Source of the DNA: Austropuccinia psidii
Lineage: Eukaryota; Basidiomycota; Pucciniomycetes; Pucciniales; Sphaerophragmiaceae
Length of the DNA stretch: 64,000 nt
NCBI GenBank assembly: GCA_023105745.1
Contig: JALGQZ010000005.1
Location: 67,845,019 to 67,909,018 of the forward strand
Reading direction: 5' to 3'
How positions within the stretch are numbered: the first letter of the stretch is position 1; each line of letters begins with the position of its first letter. Below are positions 45,001 to 55,972 of the stretch, one piece after another. Made by a program: the position numbers and the translations under genes. Under the pieces are notes generated by a model, which saw only the letters and a list, made by a program, of their open reading frames with translations, did not search any database and was not told where the DNA came from.

Positions 45001-47109
45001 AGATCAGATCAGCTCAATCCTTTCCCTCAACTTAAGGGGAATTCTTTCCATTCCTCCATGCACCCTGTACTCAAGGTTGCAGGGGTGGTGCATATATGGT
45101 ATTATATACCATCATGTACCATTTCTGCTCAGAAATCCAATGGTGACGCTTTCAGGACCAAATTTCATGATTCCAAATCAAGGTCTCAAAATCCAACACC
45201 CATTTTTAAGGAGGACTCTTCAACTCATCAGTCTGGCAATCCATGGCGGCTATCAGAAGACTATTCAAGGACCCCAACCCCCTGGCACTGCAGGAGTCGG
45301 GTTAGCAATTCAATTCAGGATTATTCAAAGGCCCATTATCAGAGGTATTACATTATTTCAATCAGTTGTCAAGGCAGCAAGTACTTCAGCACCCCTTTAG
45401 CAATTCAGTTGGTCCATACAGGTAATACTCAAGTATCCTGTATGGCCTTGGCTCAATTGGGCCAATTCAGTCCCACAGTTCAGTTTTCAAGATGGCCAGA
45501 ACTATATTGGCCCAATTCAGACAATAAAGGTGGTGACTCACCTTCCAGGATCAGCCTTTCAGCCCTTCACATATACTGGCAACCTTTCAGCACCTGGGGG
45601 CTTTTTCCCCAGTTAATTAATATATTGGATTTATTTTTATGTTTATTTTTCTTTTCATTTATGAAAGTAAATACTGATATTCTCAAGTCAGTCATTTGCA
45701 CCTTTCTCCTTTACCTGTCAGTGGATATTGGTGGTCATATCCTTTACTAATTCCATTTCCTTTTCTGGCAGGTTGAAACAGTGAATTGGGAATTCACTTG
45801 GTTGGCTTCTTGGCTTTTGGATTTCTTATTTCCATGGCCATTGGCTTCACTTAATCTTTCTTATCTTTGAGATACTTGTCCTTATTCTTACTCTTATCCT
45901 TCTAAAAGAAATTAATTCTGCTTCATCTCTTTTATCCTTTTGGAGCCTTCCAAGTGAGCTCTTGATTCCTGAGTGCCAGGCCACTCTTGTCTTCTGTCCA
46001 AGAGCCCCTGTGACAGATTGGGTGACTTATTTACCACCTGCAGGTGATAAAAGTTACAATGCATGTCTTGTTATTGGAGACAGCTATAGTAAAACTCCAA
46101 TATTTCTACCATGTCATGAAGATGACACATCTATGGATACAGCTATTTTTGTTTGGAATAGGGTAATATCTCATACTTGTCTCTTTAAAATATCATTAGT
46201 GATAGAGACACAAAATTCAAATCAGCCTTATGGAGAAATTCACATAAGCTTTTGGGTACAAAACTATCTTTTTCAACAGCTTACCATCCACAGACTAATG
46301 GATTAGCAGAAAGAATGATTCAGACCCTTGAGGACATGATTAGAAGATTTTGTGCTTATGGCCTGGATTTTGAAGATTCTGATGGCTTTACTGATGACTG
46401 GTGTACATTTATACCAGCATTGGAATTTGCCTACAAGACTTCTATCTATGCTTCAGCAGGCAGGACTCCTGCAATGTTGGAAAAAGGATGGAACCCTAAA
46501 CTTCCAGTTGATACTTTGAAGAAGAATTTAGTTAGTATTCATCCAACTGCTTCAAACTTTAATTTATTGCTCCATAAATTGAGGCATCATGAAAATCAAA
46601 GCATGAATGATGCCTTTGAATATTCTAAACTAAAGTGGGATAAAAGTCATAAAACCCCATAATTCAAAGTAGGGGATTTAATACTAGTTTCAACCTTGAG
46701 CTTTAATAATATTAAATTCTCAAAGAAATTGAAAGATTCTTTTGCAGGATCATTAATTATTAAAGACCTTAATGGGAAAAATGCAGTACAAGTAGAACTT
46801 TCAGAAGAATTGGAAAACAAACATCCAAATTTCCCTTTCAGTCTTGTAAAGTATTACACTTCAAGTGATAAGGAATTATTTCCTTTGAGAAATTAAAAAA
46901 CCTTAGAAGTACCACCACTTGATAAAAGTGAAGAGAAAAAGGTACTCAAATTCTTAAAAGAAAGGAGACTTAGGGGAAAAAATGAAACAGAATACTTAGT
47001 CAGGTACAGAAACCCACAACATGAAGATGAGTGGCTTTTAGAAAGTAAAATAACTGATTCCCAAAAGTTTCTCAGAAGGTTCAGACATGAGAGAAGACCA
47101 ATTCCTTAA
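42048..47109 (+). pseudogene. Gypsy A pol: protease, RT, RNase H, integrase
   Basis: Protease: HLDSGAFHTCVGKDYL near 42063-42112. Reverse transcriptase: RMVGDFGELNTYTIPDGYPI near 42805, then FGIKNSPSNYQRMMNTIF and the catalytic box IIYIDDIIICS near 43105-43140, with both Asp retained. RNase [17 protein letters not shown] near 43546. Integrase: HHCC-type region (HDNIYSEHL ... [12 protein letters not shown], 44260-44400), first core Asp in WEVVHMD at 44450-44470, then the foreign solo LTR. It resumes WVTYLPPAGDKSYNACLVIG near 46020, with a frameshift near 46195, [11 protein letters not shown] at about 46288-46318 (Glu) and a C-terminal region ending HERRPIP at 47106. Stops at 42051, 42546, 42753, 42801, 43643, 46660 and 46894 are all shared with copy B. 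It cannot make a polyprotein. Confidence 0.88.
44473..46015 (+). mobile_element. 1543-bp solo LTR of a second retrotransposon family, inside gypsy A integrase
   Basis: It begins TGTCACAACCACGAGG and ends CCCCTGTGACA, so the ends form the TG..CA inverted pair TGTCAC/GTGACA. Perfect 5-bp target duplications GATTG flank it (44468-44472 and 46016-46020). Deleting it and one GATTG gives CATATGGATTGGGTGAC, matching the uninterrupted copy B site CATATGGAGTGGGTGAC near 54738. It contains no gag, pol or primer site, so it is an LTR left after recombination between a pair. Base composition is unlike its host: 44520-44960 is GC-rich with about 23 GGCC words. The open frames inside (44972-45400, 45058-45750) have no domain and are read as chance. 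Confidence 0.9.
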
Positions 47110-47236
47110 GAAAAACATTGAATTTTGTACTTTAAATACTTGTAAATTATAAGTAGAGAGGTTGGAATGTGGATTATACCCCCCCAAATAAATTGGAGGT
47201 AGAGTACAAAGGAAAAAATGTGGTACAATTTTTTCT

Positions 47237-47248
47237 GGTGGTAGGGAA
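47237..47248 (+). other. Gypsy A polypurine tract
   Basis: GGTGGTAGGGAA directly before the LTR2 start at 47249. Confidence 0.8.
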
Positions 47249-49380
47249 TGTGAGCCTGTGAGGTATGTGGGACATACCCATAAGGCCACAAATAACTTTA
47301 TATACAGTTGATTTAGTCTTGAAAAGACTTTTCAATTAGATTGAAAATAAAAAATAACAAAAAATAAGTATAAATTCTTTTGGATAACAAAAGTTATAAT
47401 TATTATGTCATTTTTGGTTTCTTATTACAAGATTTAAGAATCTCACAGTGAAATTGCAACTTTTTTTAACATTTTTTTAAATTGTTAAATTTAAGCTTAA
47501 AGCTTAAATAAGCTCAAATTTAGAGCTGCATAAGGTTTATGCAAACATACCAAAATCTTAGTTGTAATTAAGGTGTTGTGCATATTTACTGAATTGGCTA
47601 AGTATTTTCCATATAGGATGTAAATCCTGTGTGAGATAAATTTACAAGGGTTTGAGGCCATAGTATGGGTTTAAATAAATAAATGGGCAAAATTCATGCA
47701 AAAAGGTTGGAGAAAGGATAAAGACCAAACAAAGCTGTGGTACCCAGCTTTTTGGATCCGCAAGGATTCAGTTAAGGCTTTCCACCTGTATTGGAGGATT
47801 TTAAACCTTGTTTAAACTTTAATATTAGACTTTGATCCAACCTTAAAGTTTAAACTGGTTTTAACCCTATTTGGACAGGAATTTCAAGCTGCCAAAAGGT
47901 AAATCCCAATATGAAAGCTTGAAATTAAGGTTTTAAGAACTTCCAAAGCTTAATTAAGCTTTAATCTTCGAAGGTACAAGAGTTGAAACCTTATCAAAAG
48001 CTAAGGTTTAGTGTGTATTGCTATTTTACGTGGAAAAATAGTAATAAATTCAGAAATCCATCCACTTCTTAATAGATTTGCCTGAATATTTTACGCAGCT
48101 TACAATTAAATATTTTCTATATGTAAATTAAATTTTAAGTATCTTTTAAAAACAGATTTCCTGGGTAATTAGCCTGGAAATTTACTCTTTTAATTATACT
48201 TAAAGAACATTATGATTTCTTTAAAAATTAATTAAAAATTGAGTTTAAGAGATTTCTGCTTGAAACTCTATTTTTGAGTTTTTCATGTGATGAACTTTAA
48301 TATAAATAAACCTATTTTATATTAAAACTTAAATGAGGATTAAAGTTACTTGGAGTTAAGAATAACACTGGTAGCTTTAAACTGGAATTAAAAATAAGTT
48401 ACCTTAAGCTAAGAACCTTATTTTTAAGCATAGTTTTTCAGTTTTGAGCTGATAATTCCCTCTATATCCATTATGAATCATGAGATCTGCTATGTAGACT
48501 GAAAAAGAGTCTATTTATCACTGTTTTTGTCCATAATTTTTTTTTTGATACAGATCATCTAACAACACCACCTACAGATCATAGGCTTGTTAAATAGAAT
48601 TATATTAGACATTTAAAGAGGTAGAGTTTTATTACAAAGAAGGTCTTATTATTAAGGTAATTCTTAAGTTACTTTATGCTTTGTTAATTTTCAATTAAAG
48701 AATTGAGGTCATAGAATTCAGATTAATGTTATAATCACCAATAGTATATTTTATTTTATAGAATTATCATCTTAAATAATTTTTAAAATCTACAAATTCC
48801 TCTTAAAAACTCTTTAATCATATTTTTTTGTTATAAAAAGTTCTTTTATCTTTAAGATATTTATTTTTGGTGTGTTTTTAACTTATAATAATTATTCAAT
48901 ATAATAACTGTTGTCTTTAACTTGTTGTATTAAATATATATTATAAGTAAGTTTTTCTCTTAATTTCTATATTTTTACCTATTATTAGTTTTTCTATATA
49001 GAGTTTTTTTATAAAAAATTATTCCTGCACAGTGTGTGTGATAATTCTTTTAGAAATAATATTTATATTACTTAGAAGTGGTTACATATTTATATTTTCC
49101 ATGTGTAATTGTCTCATTAAGAGCCTTACACTTCTTATGGTTATAATTTCAAGTGACTATAGCAATAATAGAATGATTATAATTTATTATAATTTTTAAG
49201 TTTTAATTATTATCATTAAATTACTTAATAATAATCAAATTTCTTTTTTTATATAGTTATTTTCAATAATTCTATATATTTGTGGTTATAATATTTTATT
49301 ATATTATATTTTTCCACTGAGAACAGTCATAATACTCTTACTTTTGTTACTATTATCAAGATCTTCATAGAAAACTTACA
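47249..49380 (+). repeat. Gypsy LTR2, shared by copies A and B
   Basis: 2132 bp from TGTGAGCCTGTGAGG to CTTACA. It acts as the 3' LTR of copy A (polypurine tract before it) and the 5' LTR of copy B (primer-binding site after it). It is uninterrupted and serves as the reference for LTR1 and LTR3. Confidence 0.92.
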
Positions 49381-49382
49381 TT

Positions 49383-49407
49383 TGGGGGCCTGGCTGTGAT
49401 TTAAACC
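49383..49407 (+). promoter_or_regulatory. Gypsy B primer-binding site
   Basis: TGGGGGCCTGGCTGTGATTT and following AAACC, two bases after the LTR end. It differs from copy A by one base in the first 24. The reverse complement contains GGTTTAAATC, resembling the tRNA T-loop/B-box GGTTCRANTC. Confidence 0.65.
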
Positions 49408-50080
49408 AATTTTTGGGACATAAATCATATTATAGACCTTATTTTACTGTTTTTTGATGTAAAATTTCCATATTTACTTTATTATTGGCTTTTTGGGAGC
49501 TTATCCCTTATAAATAATCTTTATAACATTAAGAAAGTTATTTCTTCTTAAGAGTATTGTTTGCAAAAATATACTATTTAGTAATTTGGAATAAATTTCT
49601 CTTGTCTAACTAGTGGCTTTTTCAAATCACAGAATTGAAATTTATTCTTTGAGTTATTCTAGTATAAAGTGAATAATAATACAGTTTTGATTGATAACTT
49701 ATTAATTGCATAATTATTATTTCTTTAAAAAAATATAAAATAAAATAAAAAATTTAAAAAAGTTAAGAAGCTTCACTTAAAAACATTTCTCTTTATTCTT
49801 TAGAAATTTTTCTTTATTGTTGATGTAATTTGCCATAAATTACATTAGAACAAATTTATTCAATAAGTTGAGTTTATAAGTTATTTTGATTGTTTAATAA
49901 AATAACTTACATTTTTTTATTATCTCTAGTTTCATCCATCAGAGAAAATTCTCCAGACTCTGAGGTCTCAGAATCTAGTATTGAAATTCAAACCAGTCCA
50001 GCACCAAAGGGTTTAATTACTAAAGAACCCCCAGGTGAATTAAATCAATTTCTTAGTACATTTTTTTAAATTGACATGAA

Positions 50081-52322
50081 ATGACTCCTACTATAAGTGG
50101 GAGTAACTACTCCATCCAATCAAATGGATCTGGACCAGGAAATTCAATTCATAAATCCAAAGGACAAGATTGTCAGCTCAGAGGAAAGGCACAAATGGAA
50201 GATGCCAGAACTTCCACCAGTACCCAAATGTTAGCCAGAACCTTTGACACTCTTATCAAGAGTCCAGAAGCTGACATAACTGCTATGCCTGTTGTCAGAC
50301 CTGAACCATTTCCAACAGGAAACAATAGAAATATACCAGTCCCAGTACAAGAACTGGTTTATGGTGGCAAAGCAGCAGGAGTGGGAACTTCTGCAAAGTC
50401 TTTGGATAGGCACAATGGACTCTTATCTTCAAGTTAAGGAGTTCATGGGCCCAGAACAGACAGAAGAACTTCTGAGGGCTTGGACACCCATGTCTTGCAA
50501 GGGACAAGTCCAACAGATAAAAGCTTGGTTGAAAAACCAAAGCATGTTATCAGAGGACAAGAAGAAGTTGGCCAAGGATAGTACAACAGAGCAGTGGAAG
50601 CTCCCCAAGCCTCCACAAGCAAAAATCTGCCTCAAGTGCCAAAAAAGGACAAAAAAACCCAAAGAGCAATCAGAAGGGCAAGCAAAAGGCAAACTCCAAG
50701 TGGAACAAGCCTTACCCACAGAATTACAGAATTCCCAAGAAAGAGAAGACAGCCATGGACAATGTGTTCAATATGGCAAGAACTCTGATGGAATTAAAAA
50801 ACAAGGAAGAGGAAAGATTAAACCAATAATTTCCAAAGAAGTAGACCTTGAAAAGCTTGTAACTCATTTTGAAACTTGTGATAAAGAAATTTTAGAAAAG
50901 CTTAATAATTTTGAGTATATCCAACAAAAGTTGGGTAGAGAGATATTGCAAGTGAAAGAGTCACAAAAGACCATGATTGGTCAAGAAAATATAACTGAAG
51001 ACAATATCTTTTCTTTGATGAAAATTTGTGCAAGAATTGAGTCTAAAGTTACCTTACTCAATCAACCAGATGACAACTCTATTTGTTTTATAGCTAGAAA
51101 GTTGAAAGAATTAAGAATACAAGTTCAGAACTTGGAAAACTCAATTGGCCAAAAGAAAGCTCTTTTCCAAGAACAATTGGAAAAAAATGATAAAAAAAGA
51201 CTTGAATTGAAAGAAGATATTCAATCAAGTATTAATCATATATCACTGAAGAATGATTTGCCAAGACAGTCTACACCAATTCTTGACAGAAATGTGCCAA
51301 AAATGAGTAATGAATTACATAATACAATTTCAAGCAATGCAGAAGTGGAGATTTCTTGTAATTTTAAAGACATTCCAAGATTAGAGGAATGGCCAACCTT
51401 CAGTGGTGAAGGAGAATATAATCATATGGAATTTATGAAAACCCTTGATATGCTTAAAGAAGACTTTAACATACCATATGAATACATAAGTGGAAGATTA
51501 CACTCCCTGTTTACCAAATAAGCAAAGAAATGGTATTACAAAATGAGGCAAGACCATGGTAAACATTGTTGGCCTTGGTGGAAAGAACAAATTATTTTCA
51601 AGTGGCCAAATAATTCCTGGAGATTTAAAATGGAAAATTCTTTTGAATAAGCCATTTTTGATATTGAAAGGGACAGGCTCATGTCCCGGATTCTTAAGCA
51701 GAAGGACAGATTAACTTCCCTTCATCCTGATATTTCTGAGAAAATGATACATGAAAGGATATTAAGGGAATTTGGTGGTGACCTTGATCATTCTATAAGA
51801 CGCAGATGTATTGATCCTTTCTCTACAAAAAATTATATCAATTCCATAGAAGAAGTTACAACCAGAACAAAAATTGGAAGAAATTGGTAAAAATCCCCAA
51901 TAGATAACAAGACTAGTGGGAAACAAATTTTAAAACCAAATAAACCACCTGAAAAAGCTTCTTCAAAATTTCATAAATGTGGAAGTAAATCTCTTTTGGA
52001 AAATACTTGTCCCAAAAAGACCAGACCCAATGAGATAGAAATTGATAGACTTGAAGACAAAAAAGAAACAAATAATTAATGTTTAAATGAAAGTGATTCT
52101 GAGCCTTCTGAAGAAGAGAAGCTGTCAGATGAACTTGATATAAAAAACATTAATGTTTCATTTGGAGTCACAGAAGTGCACACTCACTTACCACATTATA
52201 GTGATCAATGTATGGATCTCATACATGTACAAGATGCTAAGATGCAGAAAGCCAAACCTTCCAGAGGTAAAGGTTATACAGCTGGATCATCTTGTATCAC
52301 TAATATTGTGATAAACAACAAA
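50081..52322 (+). pseudogene. Gypsy B gag-like region, zinc knuckle destroyed
   Basis: The first open stretch is 50081-50437 and continues in another frame to 51521, the longest open stretch of the array (409 codons in all; the gag-like frame runs from about 50429). It includes the coiled-coil-like region (VTHFETCDKEILEKLNNFEY ... NQPDDNS) and the capsid-like NFKDIPRLEEWPTFSGEGEY ... ISGRLHSLF. After TAA at 51519-51521 it continues WYYKMRQDHGKH and 51681-51890. The zinc knuckle region near 51970 reads FHKCGSKSLLENTC, so the first Cys is Phe and the His is Leu, and nucleic-acid binding would be lost. Further stops near 51648, 51888 and 52078. Confidence 0.82.
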
Positions 52323-55300
52323 TAAGCCAAGATACATCTTGACTCAGGTGCTTTTTGTACTTGTGTTGAAAAAGATTATCTTGGAATGATTTATACCAAT
52401 TGGAAAGAAAAGTTAATGCCAATTGAAGGTATAAAATTCAGTAGTGCTAGCTAAGATATGCACCCTTTGGGCATTCTTGAAGCAGAAATGATATCCCCTC
52501 ATCCTACAGGAAGTATCAGATTTAAAGTCAAATTTTTTTTAATGAATAATTGTACTTCACAACACTTTATAATTGGAAATGATTATTTTAATATTTATGG
52601 TATTGATATTAATAATCATAAAGACAGACATTTCACTATAGGGAAAAATAAAAGGAAGAAATTTGCTTTTCCTCTAGAAAAAAGAGAAATAACTGTCATT
52701 AAACAATTAAAGAATGTTAAAAAAGAAATATTTGTGTCAGATCAACCAATTGAAGCACAAATTAGCCCTGAATTAACATTAGAAATGAAGGAAGAGCTTA
52801 TTAAAATTTTATTTCAATAAAGTGAAGCCCTTGCTTCTGATAATGGACCATTTGGAGCTATCAAAGGCTATTAAGTGAAAATTATTCTTAATGTGCAAAG
52901 ACCTTACCCTAAACTATTAAGAAGACCAGCTTACCCAGCTAGCCCTAGGGCTAGGGAATCATTGAAAACTCACATTGATGAGCTTATGAAACTGGGAGTT
53001 CTTAGAAAGTTTGGGAACACTGAATAAGTAGAAGTCACAACGCCTGTAATCGTTACTTGGCATAATGATAAATAAAGGATGGTTGGTGATTTTAGAGAAT
53101 TGAATACCTACACTATTCCAGATAGGTATCCAATCCCTAGAATCCATGAGACTTTGACTCAATTATCCAAAGCAAAATTCATTAATTCTATGGATTCCCT
53201 TGAAGGTTTTCATCAGAATTGTTTCAAACCTCATGCTAGCAAATTATTGAAAATAATTGCTCATTGTGGTATTTATGAATGCTTAAGGGCGCCTTTTGGT
53301 ATTAAACATTCACCCTCTAGTTATCAAAGAATGATGAATACCATTTTCTCACATGAATTATCAGAGGGATGGTTGATCATTTCTATTAATGACATTATAA
53401 TTTGTTCAGAAACCTTGCAATTTCATTTAGAGAGACTTTCATTAGTACTTAAGAAGATTCCTCATATGAAAATGAAAATATCTCTTAAGAAATGTAATTT
53501 TGGGTTTCATGAGTTAAAAGCTCTAGGACATGTAGAGTCAGGACTGAGCCTTGGTGTTGATAAAAACAAAGTGGCTGCAGTTTTATTAAAGACAATGCCC
53601 CAGAACAAAAAATGAATGATGTCTTTCTTAGGGTTTTCCAGTTGTTACAGGCAAAACCTTAAAGATTTTGCAATCAATGCCAAATCATTGTGCAAAATTT
53701 CTGATCAAAAAACTGTCTTTGAAATGACACAGGAAAGGATTCAAGCATATGAAAAAATAAAGTATGCCTTGGCCAATGCACCATTATTATTGATTCCAGA
53801 CTGGCAAATTCCTTTTAAGCTGTATATTGATGGATGTGGTGAAGGTCTAGGTGCAGCTCTTTATCAAGTTCAAATTTTCAATGAAAAGCCTTATGAAGGT
53901 CCAATTTGTTTTATCTGAAGACAAATAAAAACTACTGAGGCCAGATATGGAGCTAGCCAAATGAAGTACCTCTTCCTTTTTTGGGCTCTAGAAAAACTTC
54001 ATTATTATCTTGTTGGTAGTGTTTTTGAAGTAATTACTGATGGTAATGCAGTAAAATCACATCTTAACATGAAAAATCCAAACAGAAACATGTTAAGATG
54101 GCAGATTGCTATACAGGATTGTAGAGGTAATATGAACATAGTACATAAATATGAAAATATTCACAATAATTATGGTGGCTTGAGTAGATGGGAATCACCC
54201 AATACACCTGCCAATCCTGCCTATGTTCCTACAAGTGCAGAACCTCAGATTCCAATTGAAGGAATTAACATCACAGATTTGTGTACAGAATTCTTTGAAG
54301 AAGCTAGAGAAATCTATAAGAAAGATAAGAATTGTCATATTCTTACTGCTCTACTTGACAAAGATTGTAAAGATGAAGCTTTGGCTAATTCTCTGGATGA
54401 TATTTGGAACACATCCTATGACAATGGAAGATTGCATTTATTTCAAGGTATCTTATATCATAGATCTAAGCAAACATGTGTCATGATCTTATATAATAGA
54501 ATGTTTATCAACACAATACTATTAGAATGTCATGATAACATTTATTCTGAACATCTTGCTGAAGACAGAACAATGGAAATAATTAAGACATGTGCCTTGT
54601 TGACATCTTGGATAAAAGATGTCATTGAGTACTTTCATAGTTGTGATAGATGTCAGAAATCCAATAAAGCTACTGGTAAAATATTTGGCTTAATGATTCA
54701 TATCCAAGAACCAAGTACCCCATGGGAAGTAGTTCATATGGAGTGGGTGACTTATTTACCACCCGGAGGTGATAAAAGTTACAATTCATGTCTTGTTATT
54801 GGAGACAGCTATAGTAAAACTCCAATATTTCTACCATGTCGTAACAATGACACATCTATGGATACAACTCTTCTGATTTTGAATAGGGTAATATCTCATA
54901 CTTGTCTTTTCAAAATATCATGAGTGATAGAGACCCAAAATTTAAATCAGCCTTATGGAGAAATTCACATAAGCATTTGGGTACAAAACTATCTTTTTCA
55001 ACAGCTTACCATCCACAGACTAATGGATTAGCAGAAAGAATGATTCAGACCCTTGAGGACATGATCAGAAGTTTTTGTGCTTATGGCCTGGATTTTAAAG
55101 ATTCTGATGGCTTTAATAATGACTGGTCTACACCTTTACTAGCAATGGAATTAGCCTACAAGACTTCTATATATGCTTCAGCAGGCAGGACTCCTGCAAT
55201 GTTGGAAAAAGCATGGAACCCTAAACTTCCAGTTGATACTTTGAAGAAAGATTTATTTAATATTCATCCAACTGCTTCAAGCTTTAATTTATTGCTTGAT

Positions 55301-55834
55301 AAATTGAGGCATCATAAAAATCAAAGCATGAATGATGCCTTTGAATATTCTAAACTAAAGTGGGATAAAAGTCATAAAACCCCATAGTTCAAAGTAGGGG
55401 ATTTAATACTAGATTCAACCTTGAACTTTAATAATATTAAATTCCCAAAGAAATTGAAAAATTCTTTTGAAGGACCATTTATTATTAAAGACCTCCATGG
55501 AAAAAATTCAGTACAAGTAGAACTTTCAGAAGAATTGGAAAACAAACATCCAACTTTCCCTTTCAGTCTTGTAAAGCATTACACTTCAAGTGATAAGGAA
55601 TTATTTCCTTTTACAAATTAAAAACCTTTAGAAGTACCACCACTTGATAAAAGTGAAGAGAAAAAGGTATGCAAATTCTTAAAAGAAAGGAGACTTGGGA
55701 GAAAACATGAAACAGAATACTTACTCAGGTACAGAAACTCACAACATGAAGATGAGTGGCTTTCAGAAAGTAAAATAACTGATTCCCAAAAGTTTCTCAG
55801 AAGGTTCAGACATGAGAGAAGACCAATTCCTTAA
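52323..55834 (+). pseudogene. Gypsy B pol: protease, RT, RNase H, integrase
   Basis: Protease: HLDSGAFCTCVEKDYL near 52336-52383. Reverse transcriptase: RMVGDFRELNTYTIPDRYPI from 53079, then FGIKHSPSSYQRMMNTIF; the catalytic box reads IISINDIIICS near 53380-53410, so Tyr and the first Asp of YIDD are replaced. RNase [17 protein letters not shown] near 53819, then the connector [19 protein letters not shown]. Integrase: zinc region [13 protein letters not shown] near 54640; first core Asp replaced by Glu in [19 protein letters not shown] near 54922; [11 protein letters not shown] near 55013. After TAG at 55385 comes the C-terminal domain KLKNSFEGPFIIKDLHGKN. A frameshift near 54910 and eight or more stops are present. 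The longest open stretch is 53961-54923 (320 codons). Confidence 0.88.
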
Positions 55835-55960
55835 TAAAAAATTTGAATTTTGTACTTTAAATACTTGTAAATTATAAGTAGAGAGGTTGGAAAGTGGATT
55901 ATACCCCCCAAATAAATTGGGGGTAGACTACAAAGGAAAAAATGTGGTACAACATTTTTT

Positions 55961-55972
55961 GGTGGTAGGGAA
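55961..55972 (+). other. Gypsy B polypurine tract
   Basis: GGTGGTAGGGAA directly before the LTR3 start at 55973. Confidence 0.8.

Larger units (their letters stand above)
32318..49380 (+). mobile_element. Ty3/gypsy retrotransposon copy A (5' LTR, internal region, shared LTR)
   Basis: LTR1 is 32318-39123, split by a Copia; internal A is 39124-47248; the shared LTR2 is 47249-49380. After subtracting the Copia plus its target duplication, LTR1 is 2133 bp against 2132 bp for LTR2, which confirms the limits. The internal region has a primer-binding site, gag-like region, protease, reverse transcriptase, RNase H, integrase and polypurine tract, in Ty3/gypsy order. It carries a foreign solo LTR at 44473-46015. 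The 5' flank is ..GCGTCAT; no matching 3' target duplication is available because the array's last LTR is truncated. Confidence 0.9.

Noticed and set aside
44972..45750. Open frames of 142 and 230 codons as genes
   Set aside because: They lie wholly inside the solo LTR bounded by GATTG duplications, overlap each other in different frames and have no domain.
47249..49380. Two separate LTRs, back to back, between copies A and B
   Set aside because: Only one polypurine tract precedes and one primer site follows a single 2132-bp LTR.
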